NCBI RefSeq assembly: GCF_018860915.1
Contig: NZ_JAHKQD010000009.1
Location: forward strand, 1 to 61,276
Length of the DNA: 61,276 nucleotides
DNA from: Colwellia sp. C2M11
GTDB lineage: Bacteria > Pseudomonadota > Gammaproteobacteria > Enterobacterales > Alteromonadaceae
Reading direction: 5' to 3'
In this document: positions 47,422 to 61,198 of the stretch, piece after piece
Numbering within the stretch: the first letter of the stretch is position 1
How the letters are laid out: the number at the start of each line of letters is the position of its first letter
Translations under genes and position numbers: made by a program
Notes under the pieces: generated by a model
What the model was told of the DNA's origin: nothing
The model's input: only the letters and a program-made list of their open reading frames with translations
Databases searched by the model: none

Positions 47422-47984
47422 TGCTAACGACTATTAACTACGACCATAAAATCTAGCAGATAAAATACTAGCGAATTAAATAATTTAAGCTTGGCTTAAT
47501 AAGTTTTTCGCTAGTAACTATATTCCCCTTCATTTAAAACTAGCCACTCCAGGCGATATTCTCTAAAAACTCAACCAGATAAATTACACTAAACTTTTCC
47601 TCCAAAATAAACATAGAGTAATAGTTTGCTCTTCAAATAGTATTGTAATATTCAGTAACATAAATTTTAATTACACCCCCTTAATATTCAATAAAACTCA
47701 TCCGAGCAGTGATGGTGTTAAATAGGCTATTTCATCCTTTAGAATCCTTTAGTTAACTATAATTTAGTACTTTAGTTGTATTTCTCAAATCTATATTAAT
47801 TATTAGCACAAATAAGGGGCGTTCATTGCCCTATTTTCTTGCAATAAAAGACAATTTAAGTATACTTGCGCAAACTTTTTAACATTAAAGTTTTTACTTT
47901 AAAAAACTCGTTGGACTACGACTATATTCGTAATGTAACAGAGATTATTGTTGATGATTTTTTAGATGAGTTTTATTAGTATAT
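47422..47984. other. parB-atpI intergenic region
   Basis: 563 bp with no credible ORF. A nested inverted repeat follows parB: outer arms CTAGCGAA/TTCGCTAG (47468-47475 and 47507-47514) enclose TTAAGC/GCTTAA (47485-47499), without a U tract. A weaker GGGC/GCCC hairpin followed by TATTTTCTT lies at 47817-47840. The remainder is AT-rich and should contain the atp operon promoter, but I cannot fix its hexamers with confidence. Confidence 0.5.
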
Positions 47985-49269
<1,285 letters not shown>

Positions 49270-49274
49270 TTTTT

Positions 49275-49571
<297 letters not shown>

Positions 49572-49611
49572 TTCCATTCTTTGAACAGCTTACTATTAAG
49601 GAGGAGCGGTT

Positions 49612-50082
49612 GTGAATTTAAACGCCACTCTAATTGGTGAATTAATAGCATTTATCGTTTTTGTTTGGTTCTGCATGAAATATGTATGGCCACCACTAAA
49701 CAATGCTATTGAAGCTCGCCAGAAAATAATCATAGATGGTTTAGCTGCTTCAGACCGTGCTGAAAAAGACTTGGAATTAGCCCAAGAAAAAGCAACGGCC
49801 CAACTAAAAGAAGCGAAGGCGCAAGCTGCTGAAATTATTGAAGTAGCCAAAAAGCGTGAAACGCAGATAGTTGAAGAAGCTGCTGTGAAAGCAGAAGCTG
49901 AGAAATTAAAAATCTTAGCTGCTGGTCACACAGAAATTGAAACTGAACGTAACCGTGTAAAAGAAGAATTGCGTAAACAAGTCGCTATTCTAGCTGTTGC
50001 CGGTGCCGAGAAAATTCTTGAACGTTCTATCGATGCCGCAGCACATAGCGACATCTTAGATAAATTCGTCGCTGAACTTTAA
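49612..50082 (+). CDS. atpF: F1Fo ATP synthase subunit b
   Basis: A 156-residue peripheral stalk subunit: one N-terminal membrane helix ([20 protein letters not shown]) and a long charged helix rich in Ala/Glu/Lys that dimerises as a coiled coil. Length equals E. coli subunit b (156). The start is GTG 49612 preceded by GGAGGAG-like AAGGAGGAGCG. Confidence 0.96.
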   Translation: MNLNATLIGELIAFIVFVWFCMKYVWPPLNNAIEARQKIIIDGLAASDRAEKDLELAQEKATAQLKEAKAQAAEIIEVAKKRETQIVEEAAVKAEAEKLKILAAGHTEIETERNRVKEELRKQVAILAVAGAEKILERSIDAAAHSDILDKFVAEL

Positions 50083-50094
50083 GAGGATAGAGCT

Positions 50095-50628
50095 ATGTCT
50101 GAATTGACAACCATTGCTCGTCCTTACGCTAAAGCAGCGTTTGATTTTGCTGTTGAAGCTAAAGCAATTGATAGCTGGGCAACCCAGCTAGCTTTTGCTG
50201 CTGAAGTTGCTAAAGATAAAACTATTGAAGGTTATTTATCTGGCGGGGCTTCAGTTGAGCAAGCACAAACTTTATTTTTAAATGTTTGTGGTGAGCAAGT
50301 AAACAGTGAAGGTCAGAACTTTATAAAAGTTATGGCTGAAAACAAACGTTTGTTGGTGCTACCACTGGTTCTTGAACACTTTTTAGCGTTAAAAGCTGAA
50401 TTTGAACAAGAAATCACAGTAGATGTAACCTCGGCAGTAGAAATTACCGCAGAGCAAAAAACAACACTTAGCGCCGCGCTTGAAAAGCGCTTGGCACGTA
50501 AAGTAAAGCTTAATTGTAATATTGATGTAAACATCGTTTCCGGCTTAATTATTAAAGCGGGTGACACAGTTATTGATGGCTCTATCCAAGGTAAACTGAG
50601 CCGTTTATCAACAACATTACAATCTTAG
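50095..50628 (+). CDS. atpH: F1Fo ATP synthase subunit delta
   Basis: A 177-residue stalk subunit that ties the b dimer to the top of F1. The N-terminal helical domain starts ELTTIARPYAKAAFDFA, and the C-terminal part has KLNCNIDVNIVSGLIIKAGD. Length equals E. coli delta (177). AGAGGAT lies before the ATG. Confidence 0.96.
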   Translation: MSELTTIARPYAKAAFDFAVEAKAIDSWATQLAFAAEVAKDKTIEGYLSGGASVEQAQTLFLNVCGEQVNSEGQNFIKVMAENKRLLVLPLVLEHFLALKAEFEQEITVDVTSAVEITAEQKTTLSAALEKRLARKVKLNCNIDVNIVSGLIIKAGDTVIDGSIQGKLSRLSTTLQS

Positions 50629-50643
50629 ATAAGGGAACAGAGC

Positions 50644-52185
50644 ATGCAACTGAATTCCACTGAAATCGCTGAACTGATCAAAAATCGTATTGAACAGTTC
50701 AACGTTGTCAGCGAAGCTCGTAACGAAGGTACAATCGTTTCTGTAACAGACGGTATCATTCGTATCCATGGCCTTGCCGATGTAATGCAAGGTGAAATGA
50801 TCGAACTTCCTGGTAGCCGTTATGCTATCGCCTTAAACCTTGACCGTGATTCGGTAGGTGCGGTAGTTATGGGACCTTATGCTGATTTAGCAGAAGGACA
50901 GAAAGTTAAAGGTACTGGCCGTATTTTGGAAGTACCTGTAGGTCGTGGTCTTTTAGGCCGCGTAGTAAATACACTTGGTGAACCAATTGATGGCAAAGGC
51001 CCAATTGAAAATGATGGCTTCTCTCCTGTAGAAGTTGTTGCTCCTGGTGTTATTGAACGTAAATCAGTTGACCAACCAGTACAAACTGGTATTAAGTCAA
51101 TTGATGCTATGATTCCAATTGGTCGTGGTCAACGTGAATTAATCATTGGTGACCGTCAAATCGGTAAATCAGCGATTGCACTTGACGCTATCATTAACCA
51201 AAAGAACACTGGTATCAAAAGTATTTATGTAGCTATTGGCCAAAAAGCGTCAACAGTTGCTAATGTTGTACGTAGCTTAGAAGAGCACGGCGCATTATCA
51301 AATACTATTGTTGTTGTTGCATCAGCTTCTGAAGCAGCAGCTTTACAATACCTTGCACCATACTCTGGTTGTTCAATGGGTGAATACTTCCGTGACCGCG
51401 GTGAAGATGCGTTGATCGTATATGATGATTTGTCTAAGCAAGCTGTTGCTTACCGTCAAATTTCATTACTACTTCGTCGTCCGCCAGGTCGTGAAGCATA
51501 CCCAGGTGATGTTTTCTATCTTCATAGTCGTTTATTAGAACGTGCTGCTCGTGTAAACGAAGCGTATGTTGAAAAATTCACTAACGGTGAAGTAAAAGGT
51601 AAAACAGGTTCTTTAACTGCATTACCAATTATTGAAACACAAGCGGGTGATGTATCTGCTTTCGTACCAACTAACGTAATTTCGATTACAGATGGTCAAA
51701 TATTCTTAGAGTCTGATTTATTCAACTCTGGTATTCGTCCTGCGGTAAATGCTGGTTTATCAGTATCTCGTGTTGGTGGTGCAGCGCAAACGAAAATCAT
51801 CAAAAAACTTGGTGGTGGTATCCGTTTAGCACTAGCTCAATACCGTGAATTAGCAGCATTTGCTCAATTTGCATCAGATTTAGATGACGCGACTCGTGCT
51901 CAATTAGAGCATGGACAACGTGTAACTGAATTAATGAAGCAAAAGCAATACAGCCCATTATCGGTTGCTGAAACTGCTGTTTCTTTATTTGCTGCAGAAA
52001 AAGGCTTTTTGAACGACGTTGCTATTAACAAAATCAATGATTTTGAAGACGCGTTACAAAGCTACATGAACAGTGAAGCATCTGAGCTTATGGCTACTAT
52101 CAACGATTCAGGTAACTACGATAAAGACATTGAAGCTGGTTTGACTAAAGCACTTGAAACTTTCAAGTCTACCCAAACTTGGTAA
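50644..52185 (+). CDS. atpA: F1Fo ATP synthase subunit alpha
   Basis: A 513-residue non-catalytic nucleotide-binding subunit. The Walker A motif [14 protein letters not shown] is near residue 170, the [21 protein letters not shown] segment near 280, and the [11 protein letters not shown] and [17 protein letters not shown] motifs near 345-375. Length equals the E. coli subunit. Confidence 0.98.
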   Translation: MQLNSTEIAELIKNRIEQFNVVSEARNEGTIVSVTDGIIRIHGLADVMQGEMIELPGSRYAIALNLDRDSVGAVVMGPYADLAEGQKVKGTGRILEVPVGRGLLGRVVNTLGEPIDGKGPIENDGFSPVEVVAPGVIERKSVDQPVQTGIKSIDAMIPIGRGQRELIIGDRQIGKSAIALDAIINQKNTGIKSIYVAIGQKASTVANVVRSLEEHGALSNTIVVVASASEAAALQYLAPYSGCSMGEYFRDRGEDALIVYDDLSKQAVAYRQISLLLRRPPGREAYPGDVFYLHSRLLERAARVNEAYVEKFTNGEVKGKTGSLTALPIIETQAGDVSAFVPTNVISITDGQIFLESDLFNSGIRPAVNAGLSVSRVGGAAQTKIIKKLGGGIRLALAQYRELAAFAQFASDLDDATRAQLEHGQRVTELMKQKQYSPLSVAETAVSLFAAEKGFLNDVAINKINDFEDALQSYMNSEASELMATINDSGNYDKDIEAGLTKALETFKSTQTW

Positions 52186-52223
52186 GACGTTTTTAATTAA
52201 GTAATCTTTTCGGAGAGAGAGTC

Positions 52224-53087
52224 ATGGCCGTTGGTAAAGAAATAAAAACCAAAATTGCGAGTGTGAAAAACACTCAAAAGATCACAAACGCTATGGAAAT
52301 GGTTGCCGCTTCTAAAATGCGTAGAGCGCAAGAAAGCATGGCAGCTTCTCGTCCATATGCGACAAATATACGTAACGTGATCGGTCATATTGCGCTTGGT
52401 AACTTAGAATATCGCCATCCTTATATGGAAGAGCGTGAAGTTAAGCGTGTTGGCTATATTGTTGTATCAACAGACCGTGGTTTGTGTGGTGGTTTAAATA
52501 TTAATTTATTTAAAGAAGTGCTAGCTGACGCTGCTAAATGGCAGGGTCAAGAAGCTGAAGTTGAATTTGCGGTTGTAGGCTCAAAAGCTACTTCGTTTTT
52601 CAATAACATGGGCTCTAAAGTAACCGCACAAATATCTGGCTTAGGCGATAACCCGTCACTTACCGACTTAGTCGGTAGTGTTCAGGTTATGCTAAATGCT
52701 TATAATAACGGCGAAATTGATAAGTTGTTTATAGTGTATAACAAGTTCGTTAATACTATGACACAAGCACCAACAGTTGATCAGTTATTGCCTTTACCTA
52801 AGTCTGACGATGTAGATATTGAACATCGTTGGGATTACATATACGAACCTGATGCTAACGTGTTGTTAGATCAACTATTAGTTCGTTATGTAGAATCGCA
52901 AGTGTACCAAGGCGTGGTTGAAAACCTAGCCTGTGAACAAGCTGCCCGTATGGTAGCCATGAAAGCTGCTACAGATAATGCTGGCGACTTGATTGATGAT
53001 TTACAACTGGTATACAACAAAGCGCGTCAAGCATCGATTACTCAAGAATTGGGTGAAATCGTTGCAGGTGCAGCTGCGGTTGGTTAA
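52224..53087 (+). CDS. atpG: F1Fo ATP synthase subunit gamma
   Basis: A 287-residue central shaft. The N-terminal coiled-coil helix [20 protein letters not shown] and the C-terminal helix with [20 protein letters not shown] and [14 protein letters not shown] are typical; the middle has the [16 protein letters not shown]ossmann-like part. Length equals E. coli gamma (287). Confidence 0.97.
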   Translation: MAVGKEIKTKIASVKNTQKITNAMEMVAASKMRRAQESMAASRPYATNIRNVIGHIALGNLEYRHPYMEEREVKRVGYIVVSTDRGLCGGLNINLFKEVLADAAKWQGQEAEVEFAVVGSKATSFFNNMGSKVTAQISGLGDNPSLTDLVGSVQVMLNAYNNGEIDKLFIVYNKFVNTMTQAPTVDQLLPLPKSDDVDIEHRWDYIYEPDANVLLDQLLVRYVESQVYQGVVENLACEQAARMVAMKAATDNAGDLIDDLQLVYNKARQASITQELGEIVAGAAAVG

Positions 53088-53116
53088 AGAGTAATTAACA
53101 TATAACGTTTTCGTAA

Positions 53117-54559
<1,443 letters not shown>

Positions 54560-54617
54560 TCATCTGATAAGCACTTAGGGATAACTTAAGTGCTTATTAA
54601 TATAGAGGTCGAGTCAA

Positions 54618-55040
54618 ATGGCATTATTAACTGTTAATCTGGATGTAGTAAGCGCACAGGAAAGTTTATTTTCTGGCAGTATTAAATCATTACAGATCAC
54701 AGGTAGTGAAGGTGAGTTGGGTATTTTACCTGGTCACGCACCTTTACTGACCTCACTAAAACCTGGAATGGCACTTATCACTAAAAAAGATGGTAGCGAA
54801 GAAGTTATTTATCTTTCAGGTGGTATGTTAGAAGTTCAACCTAATCACATTACAGTACTTGCTGATGTTGCAACACGTGCTGGTGATTTAGATGAACAAG
54901 CAGCCATAGAAGCTAAAAAGCGTGCAGAAGAAAATATGAATGCCACTGGTATTGATGTTGATTATGCTGCAGTAGCTGCTGAATTAGCACGCGCAGTAGC
55001 GCAATTACGTGTTATTCAGGTGACTAATAAAAGAAGTTAA
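54618..55040 (+). CDS. atpC: F1Fo ATP synthase subunit epsilon
   Basis: A 140-residue subunit with an N-terminal beta-sandwich ([20 protein letters not shown]) that binds gamma and the c-ring, and a C-terminal helical hairpin ([29 protein letters not shown]) that can inhibit the enzyme. Last gene of the operon, followed by a strong terminator. Confidence 0.97.
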   Translation: MALLTVNLDVVSAQESLFSGSIKSLQITGSEGELGILPGHAPLLTSLKPGMALITKKDGSEEVIYLSGGMLEVQPNHITVLADVATRAGDLDEQAAIEAKKRAEENMNATGIDVDYAAVAAELARAVAQLRVIQVTNKRS

Positions 55041-55091
55041 GCTTAACTTCCTAATTAACGTCGTAAGCTAAGGTTTAGTGAATTAAATTAT

Positions 55092-55128
55092 AAATGCTCT
55101 GTTGCTGTAAAGTAACAGAGCATTTTTT
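55092..55128 (+). terminator. terminator of the atp operon
   Basis: AAATGCTCTGTT (55092-55103) and AACAGAGCATTT (55114-55125) make a 12-bp perfect stem with a 10-nt loop followed by six T. It lies 52 nt after the atpC stop. Confidence 0.93.
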
Positions 55129-55163
55129 ATGTTTGTTATTTTTGAAAAACCTAAATTTTTGAC

Positions 55164-55191
55164 AAAAAAAAGCGTCTATTAAGAAAGACGC
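55164..55191 (-). terminator. minus-strand terminator without an annotated gene
   Basis: On the minus strand GCGTCT and AGACGC (55191-55186 and 55177-55172) enclose an 8-nt loop and are followed by eight consecutive T. All genes in this neighbourhood are on the plus strand, so this intrinsic terminator has no coding client. It may end a small RNA transcribed leftwards from 55200-55330, or antisense transcription from the cob side. Confidence 0.55.
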
Positions 55192-55330
55192 AATAAAAAC
55201 ATGAAACACTAAGGGAAATAAAACTTACAACTATTAAGAGTAGTAAAATCATGAAAAGTTCCCATAAGTTAATTAATATATTTAAATCATGCATAATCTA
55301 CATCTTATTTAAAACCATGGTTGATTAACA

Positions 55331-55966
55331 TTGCTAAACTCACAACAATTACTTCCTACAGAAAGTACTGTTTATTTGTTACGACACGGTGAAATTGATA
55401 CACCGGGGATTCTGGCTGGAAAAACGGATGTAGCACTTTCAGCATTTGGTTATGAACAACTATCTCTCGCTACTGACTCACTAAAATTTGTTGATCGGTG
55501 TATTAGTTCTCCTTTGGTTCGTTGTTATCAATATGCAGACTTATTTTGCCAGCAGCAAAATCTATCATTAGAAGTTGAAAGTAAACTGCAAGAAATGAAT
55601 TTTGGTGATTGGGATGGTAAAAGCTATCAGTCATTATGGCAAAGAAGCGATCGCGTAGAAACTTGTACAATCGGTGATTTTTGGCAAAACCCTTGGCAGA
55701 ATCAACCGCCAAATGGTGAAAGCATGACTAGTTTTACTGGGCGTATTGATCATTGGTGGGATAGTTTTTGTAATAAAAATGAGTCAAAAAATACGCTTGT
55801 TTTGACACATGCTGGTGTGATCAAACATATACTCGCTCGCGTTTTAAATTTACCTATCCCAGGAAACTCGCATATGGACTCAATAGAGGTACCTTATGCT
55901 AGCTTGATAAAAATATCTTTATATCGAGATGAAAGAGGAAAGGTTTGGTCAAAGCTTGTGTTATAA
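55331..55966 (+). CDS. cobC: alpha-ribazole phosphatase-type histidine phosphatase
   Basis: A 211-residue histidine phosphatase. The catalytic motif LLRHGEIDTPGILAGKTDVAL is typical, with the second histidine in VLTHAGVIKH. The place at the head of a cobalamin gene run supports removal of the 5' phosphate from alpha-ribazole phosphate or adenosylcobalamin phosphate. The start is TTG 55331; there is no in-frame ATG nearby and no strong ribosome site. Other phosphoglycerate-mutase-like activities cannot be excluded from sequence alone. Confidence 0.82.
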   Translation: MLNSQQLLPTESTVYLLRHGEIDTPGILAGKTDVALSAFGYEQLSLATDSLKFVDRCISSPLVRCYQYADLFCQQQNLSLEVESKLQEMNFGDWDGKSYQSLWQRSDRVETCTIGDFWQNPWQNQPPNGESMTSFTGRIDHWWDSFCNKNESKNTLVLTHAGVIKHILARVLNLPIPGNSHMDSIEVPYASLIKISLYRDERGKVWSKLVL

Positions 55967-56060
55967 AGAATAAAACAACCTTATTTCATCTTTTCACCAA
56001 ATTTGTTATTTACAATAATAGTTTACCGTTAAAACTATAAATATACTTATTGAGACTATT

Positions 56061-57113
56061 ATGACATTTACAATTGAACCTATTACTCACCAATTTGATA
56101 ATAAAATTCAAGCAATAGTTGATGGTAAAACTAAGCCATTAGGTGCGCTGGGCCAGCTCGAAACAACAGCAAAAGCAATCGCACGAGTACAATTAGCACA
56201 GTTTGAACAGCTTGAACTATTAGTTATTAACAAGCCAGCTCTTATTATTTTCGCAGGTGACCATGGGGTGGCAGCGGAAGGGGTTTCTATAGCGCCAAGT
56301 GAAGTTACCGGTCAAATGGTTGCTAACTTTGCAACTGGTGGAGCAGCGATAAGTGTTTTTTGTCGTCAACTGGGTTGGGATTTGAGTGTCGTTGATGCAG
56401 GTATCTTGCATAAACCGTCCCCAGAATTAAATGTTATTGATCAACGTCTAGGCAATATTACACAGCCTTTGCATTTGCAAGCCGCTATGACAGTAGAAAC
56501 TGTGAAAGAAGGCTTTAGTAAAGCTAAATCGCTGATCAGTAAAACCAAGAAAAATGGCTGCAATTTAATTGCTTTTGGTGAGATGGGCATTGGCAATACG
56601 ACATCGTCATCTGCAATCATGGCAGCTGTTATGAATATCTCTGCAGTAGAAACGGTCGGAAAGGGTACTGGCGTATCTGACGACGTTGTTAAAAAGAAAC
56701 AGCAAGTAGTTGAACAAGCACTTAAATTACATGCGGATAAATTATCAGATCCTATACAATTATTAGCGTGTTTAGGTGGCTTCGAAATAGTGCAAATTAC
56801 AGGAGCAATGTTAGCTGCAGCAGAAGATAATATGCATGTAGTCGTTGATGGGTTCACTTGTACTGCCGCAGCAATGGTTGCCATACAAATAAACCCTGCA
56901 GTAAAAGACTATATGATATTTGCTCATTGCTCAGGTGAGCAAGGACATCAGAAAATGCTCACTTGGCTTACTGTAGAGCCTTTATTAAGCCTTGAATTAC
57001 GTTTAGGTGAAGGTACAGGAGCAGCGTTAGCTTTACCGCTTATTCAAGCTTCTGTGGCTTTTTACAATGATATGGCTAGTTTTGAACAAGCCTCAGTAAC
57101 AAAGGTAGTTTAG
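56061..57113 (+). CDS. cobT: nicotinate-nucleotide-dimethylbenzimidazole phosphoribosyltransferase
   Basis: A 350-residue CobT that activates the lower-ligand base (5,6-dimethylbenzimidazole) to alpha-ribazole phosphate. Visible motifs are [34 protein letters not shown], and the catalytic glutamate in [14 protein letters not shown]. Length is near the Salmonella enzyme (356). It lies 94 nt after cobC and 27 nt before cobS. Confidence 0.97.
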   Translation: MTFTIEPITHQFDNKIQAIVDGKTKPLGALGQLETTAKAIARVQLAQFEQLELLVINKPALIIFAGDHGVAAEGVSIAPSEVTGQMVANFATGGAAISVFCRQLGWDLSVVDAGILHKPSPELNVIDQRLGNITQPLHLQAAMTVETVKEGFSKAKSLISKTKKNGCNLIAFGEMGIGNTTSSSAIMAAVMNISAVETVGKGTGVSDDVVKKKQQVVEQALKLHADKLSDPIQLLACLGGFEIVQITGAMLAAAEDNMHVVVDGFTCTAAAMVAIQINPAVKDYMIFAHCSGEQGHQKMLTWLTVEPLLSLELRLGEGTGAALALPLIQASVAFYNDMASFEQASVTKVV

Positions 57114-57140
57114 CGTTTATCGCATAAGCTCGAGCATAAA

Positions 57141-57956
57141 ATGACTCAAAATTTACAACAGAAAATAAAACCTCAATTAACGCTATTGTTATTGGCCGTT
57201 AGTTTTTTCACGCGCATACCTGTTCGATTACCTGCTGAAATTAGTGCAGAGCAACTTAATCAATCTAGTCGCTATTTTGCCGTAGTTGGTCTTTTGGTTG
57301 GTATCCTTTGTTCGTTAATTTATGCTATTTCCGTTGAATATTTACCAAAAGAAATTGCCGTGCTTATTGCTATGGCTGCAAGTTTATTAGTAACTGGCGC
57401 TTTTCATGAAGATGGCTGGGCAGATGTTTGGGATGGCTTTGGTGGTGGTTGGAGCATTGAGCAAAAACTGAATATTATGAAAGATAGTCGCTTAGGAACT
57501 TATGGTGCCGCAGCGTTATTTATTATTTTATTTCTAAAATATCAAAGTTTAATTTCGCTTGCATCGCCTGTTATTGCGCTTATTTTAGCAAATACCTTAA
57601 GTCGCGTAGTTGCCACCAGTTTAATTTATGATATGTCTTATGTCTCCCTTGATGCTACATCAAAAGTTAAACCGCTAGCTCAGTATTTATCGAACACAAG
57701 TTTAATGGCGTTGCTTGCCACTGGATTGATAGTGAGTTTATGGTTTCTTCCTTTGGGCGAATGTATTTTATTGTTCGTTATTTTATTTATTTTTAGAGCT
57801 TTATTAGCATTTTGGTTTAATAAGCAACTTAGTGGTTATACCGGTGATTGTTTAGGCGCAGCCCAGCAAAGTAGCGAAATTGTTATTTATTTAACGTTAT
57901 TGGTGTTTGGCTATGGTGATGTCATGTTAAGTACAGGTTCAGGAGTTATTAGCTAA
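57141..57956 (+). CDS. cobS: adenosylcobinamide-GDP ribazoletransferase (cobalamin synthase)
   Basis: A 271-residue polytopic membrane enzyme that joins adenosylcobinamide-GDP with alpha-ribazole (or its phosphate). The acidic motif GAFHEDGWADVWDGFGGG (about 85-102) is the family hallmark; seven or so hydrophobic stretches follow. The stop overlaps the cobU ATG by one base (TAATG). Confidence 0.96.
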   Translation: MTQNLQQKIKPQLTLLLLAVSFFTRIPVRLPAEISAEQLNQSSRYFAVVGLLVGILCSLIYAISVEYLPKEIAVLIAMAASLLVTGAFHEDGWADVWDGFGGGWSIEQKLNIMKDSRLGTYGAAALFIILFLKYQSLISLASPVIALILANTLSRVVATSLIYDMSYVSLDATSKVKPLAQYLSNTSLMALLATGLIVSLWFLPLGECILLFVILFIFRALLAFWFNKQLSGYTGDCLGAAQQSSEIVIYLTLLVFGYGDVMLSTGSGVIS

Positions 57957-58528
57957 TGTCTATTCATTTGATTTTAGGCGGTGCTCGCTCTGGTAAAAGT
58001 TCATTTGCCGAAAAGCAAGCTAAGCTCCTTGAAAGTAACACTCAGTCACAGGTTTATTATCTAGCAACAGCTCAGCCGTTAGATGGTGAAATGTTAGCGC
58101 GTATCAAGCAACACCAACAACAAAGACCTGCTCATTGGTTGTTAATTGAATCCTCTATTGAACTAGCCAAAGCGATTGAGCAGTTAGTAAAAAAACATAA
58201 CAGCGAACACAAACATGGGATAACAATATTAGTTGATTGCCTTACCTTATGGTTAACAAATTGCTTATGTTCAGCTGAAAAAGATTGTTTTCAACAAGAA
58301 AAACAAGCGTTACTTAAAACTTTATCTCATTATGCACAATCAAGTGAGGTGCATTTACTGCTTGTTAGTAATGAAGTTGGTCATGGCATTGTACCTATGG
58401 GAGAGCTTTCACGAAATTTTGTTGATCAAGCGGGTTGGTTACATCAAGAAATCGCTGTAATAGCTGAGCGAGTCGATTTTATTATGGCGGGGATTCCTCT
58501 ATCGCTTAAGCCGAAGGAGTACAAATGA
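57956..58528 (+). CDS. cobU: adenosylcobinamide kinase / guanylyltransferase
   Basis: A 190-residue bifunctional enzyme that phosphorylates and then guanylylates adenosylcobinamide. The P-loop [18 protein letters not shown] begins at residue 5; the [14 protein letters not shown] segment and the [20 protein letters not shown] motif follow. It overlaps cobS by 1 nt and cobQ by 4 nt (ATGA), indicating translational coupling. Confidence 0.96.
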   Translation: MSIHLILGGARSGKSSFAEKQAKLLESNTQSQVYYLATAQPLDGEMLARIKQHQQQRPAHWLLIESSIELAKAIEQLVKKHNSEHKHGITILVDCLTLWLTNCLCSAEKDCFQQEKQALLKTLSHYAQSSEVHLLLVSNEVGHGIVPMGELSRNFVDQAGWLHQEIAVIAERVDFIMAGIPLSLKPKEYK

Positions 58529-60033
58529 AAACCTTAATGATACAAGGCACTACTTCTGATGCCGGTAAAAGTACGGTAGTGGCAGGGCTTTGTCGTGTTT
58601 TTGTGAATAGAGGTTTTAGTGTTGCGCCTTTTAAACCTCAAAATATGGCGCTAAATAGTGCGGTAACAGAAGATGGCGGCGAAATTGGACGAGCACAAGC
58701 ATTACAAGCTATTGCTGCTAATATTGCACCGCGTGTTGATTTTAATCCTATTTTATTAAAGCCAAATAGTGATACTGGTGCGCAAGTTATTGTACACGGT
58801 AAGGCACTTTCAAATATGGAAGCGACCAGCTATCACGACTATAAAAAAGTGGCGATGAATGCAGTGGTTGAATCTCATTATCGGCTTGCACAAGAGTTTG
58901 ATGTGTTAATGGTGGAAGGTGCAGGTAGTCCGGCTGAAATTAATTTGCGCGAACATGACATTGCCAATATGGGCTACGCTGAAAAAGTAGATTGTCCTGT
59001 TATTTTAGTCGCTGATATTGATCGTGGTGGAGTTTTTGCTCATTTAGTAGGGACGTTAGCATTATTGTCAGCGTCAGAGCAAGCACGGGTAAAAGGTTTT
59101 ATTATTAATCGTTTTCGCGGTGATATTAAGTTACTAGAATCAGGTTTAACTTGGCTTGAAGAACATACTGGTAAGCCTGTTTTAGGTGTTTTGCCTTATT
59201 TACATGATTTAGCGCTTGATGCTGAAGATGCGATTGCTCTTGATAATAAAGTGAGTCAAAGTAAAATTTCTATTGCGGTACCTCTATTGCCGCATATTAG
59301 TAATCATACTGATTTTGACCCATTAAGGTTAAACCCTGAAATAGATTTACGTTATGTCAAAATGGGTGAACGGATAGACAATTGCGATTTAGTTATTTTA
59401 CCGGGCAGTAAAAATGTGATTTCAGACTTAGCATTTTTAAAAGCTCAAGGCTGGCAAGAGGATATTAATCGTCATTTAAGATATGGCGGTAAAGTGCTCG
59501 GTATTTGTGGTGGGTTTCAAATGCTAGGTAATAAAATATTGGATCCACTTGCGATTGAATCAACAGCTGAAGAAAATGGCGAAAGAGCTATTTCAGGCTT
59601 AGGATTAGCTGATTTTACCACGACGTTAACCGCAGAAAAAACCTTAACACAGGTTTCTGGCACACTCACCCTAGCTGGCGCTTCTTGTGAGGTTTTGGGC
59701 TATGAAATTCATTGTGGTCATTCACAAGGTGAAGCACTTAAAAAATCTTTAATAAGTGATTTGTCTGTAGGTGCGCTAAGTACAGATGGTTTTATCTCAA
59801 CAGATAATCAAATTGTAGCAACCTATTTACATGGCATTTTTGATCACGGAGCAGTAACTAGCGCGATATTGAAGTGGGTTAAACAAGATCATGGTGTACA
59901 GTCTGTTATTGATATTAATCAACATAGAGAAACTCAATTAGAACGTTTAGCTGGGATATGCGAGCAATACTTGCATATGGATGATATCGAACAAATTTTA
60001 AAAGCGGGTGTTACCACTGGTAATCCCCTATAA
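58525..60033 (+). CDS. cobQ: cobyric acid synthase
   Basis: A 502-residue glutamine-dependent amidase that amidates adenosylcobyrinic acid a,c-diamide at four side chains. The N-terminal synthetase domain has the P-loop [15 protein letters not shown]; the C-terminal glutaminase domain has the nucleophile cysteine in [11 protein letters not shown] and the histidine in TYLHGIFDH. Presence of this late step with no early corrin-ring genes in view suggests the pathway is completed elsewhere or fed by salvage. Confidence 0.96.
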   Translation: MKTLMIQGTTSDAGKSTVVAGLCRVFVNRGFSVAPFKPQNMALNSAVTEDGGEIGRAQALQAIAANIAPRVDFNPILLKPNSDTGAQVIVHGKALSNMEATSYHDYKKVAMNAVVESHYRLAQEFDVLMVEGAGSPAEINLREHDIANMGYAEKVDCPVILVADIDRGGVFAHLVGTLALLSASEQARVKGFIINRFRGDIKLLESGLTWLEEHTGKPVLGVLPYLHDLALDAEDAIALDNKVSQSKISIAVPLLPHISNHTDFDPLRLNPEIDLRYVKMGERIDNCDLVILPGSKNVISDLAFLKAQGWQEDINRHLRYGGKVLGICGGFQMLGNKILDPLAIESTAEENGERAISGLGLADFTTTLTAEKTLTQVSGTLTLAGASCEVLGYEIHCGHSQGEALKKSLISDLSVGALSTDGFISTDNQIVATYLHGIFDHGAVTSAILKWVKQDHGVQSVIDINQHRETQLERLAGICEQYLHMDDIEQILKAGVTTGNPL

Positions 60034-60145
60034 CAGCTTTCACTATCAACATGAAATTTATAAGAATTAATACGCTTCGTTAAGTGTATTCAGAGACGCC
60101 ACACTTTGGTGTTATTTGATGATATTCGAGTTGGCTCTGTAACAA

Positions 60146-61198
60146 CTAAGCGTATTCGTTATTTATATTAAGCAAAGCATTAGCCAACCGTGTAAGCTCT
60201 TCAATCTTGGCTATACCAAACCTTAATGCCTGTTTATCATCAGTTAACCGCACATAAACACCTTGTTTGCATAAGGCTATATAGTAGCTTTCAGCGCGGC
60301 TTTTACCGTTATGATTTTCTTTAAAATAAACCGTTTGAAATAGATCAGTGCCAGAGATAGTCGTTATCTGCTCCATTGGTAAATTGTCAGTGAGTAATGT
60401 CCGTAAATGTGTACTTAACGTTTTTAGTGTTTGTTGCTGCTGTGTTTGCCAGTGTTTATCTTCTAATGCTTTTTGCGCTATAAGCTGTGCAGGGCCATTA
60501 ACTTGCCAAGGGCCAAGTTGTTCGTTAAATTTTGCTAACCAAGGCTCGGCACCAATTAAAAAACCAATACGAATACCGGCTAAACCAAAAAACTTGCCAA
60601 ATGAGCGTAATATCAACGTGTTTTCATCATATTTACTGCCGGCGCTTGTCATTGATTGAGTGGGGCTTATTACATCAATAAAGGCTTCATCAATAATGAA
60701 TAAACCATTGCGTTGAGCTAATTTTCTTTGATAGTTGAGTAGCGTAGATTTTGGGTAGAGTTGCCCCGTTGGGTTGTTCGGGTTAATTACCACTAAAACT
60801 GAATTTTCTTCAATTGTATTAATTTCAGGTAAAGTGTCTTGATACCAACATAATGTAAAGCCTGCGGTTTGCCAGGCTAAGGCATGTTCTTTATAGCCTT
60901 GCTCGGGTAAGTATACGATAGTGGAATGTTTGTTTTCTTCACGCCATAACACAGGTAAAAGTTTTATTATCGCTTGGCTGCCATTGGTTACTAGCAAGCT
61001 GTTAGCATTGTAATAACGTTTAGCTGCGTATTCTAAGTTGATATTTGATTGTGGTAATGCCTGATATAGTTGTGCTGGGATTGTTGGAATAGGGTAGCTA
61101 AATGGTGCTATACCTGTAGATAAATCTAACCAGCTTTCAGGAGCAATATTAAATTGCTTAGCCACTAATTGTAGCTGTCCACCATGAATAAGAGCCAA
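60146..61198 (-). CDS. cobD: threonine-phosphate decarboxylase
   Basis: A 350-residue PLP-dependent fold type I enzyme that makes (R)-1-amino-2-propanol phosphate for the cobalamin linker. It opens with HGGQLQLVAKQFNIAPESWLDLSTGIAPF, has NPNNPTGQ and IIDEAFIDV near residues 140-180, and the PLP lysine in LRSFGKFFGLAGIRIGF. It converges on cobQ; its promoter would lie near the right edge. No riboswitch-like G-rich fold is seen in the 78 bp beyond its start. Confidence 0.93.
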   Translation of the reverse strand: MALIHGGQLQLVAKQFNIAPESWLDLSTGIAPFSYPIPTIPAQLYQALPQSNINLEYAAKRYYNANSLLVTNGSQAIIKLLPVLWREENKHSTIVYLPEQGYKEHALAWQTAGFTLCWYQDTLPEINTIEENSVLVVINPNNPTGQLYPKSTLLNYQRKLAQRNGLFIIDEAFIDVISPTQSMTSAGSKYDENTLILRSFGKFFGLAGIRIGFLIGAEPWLAKFNEQLGPWQVNGPAQLIAQKALEDKHWQTQQQQTLKTLSTHLRTLLTDNLPMEQITTISGTDLFQTVYFKENHNGKSRAESYYIALCKQGVYVRLTDDKQALRFGIAKIEELTRLANALLNINNEYA

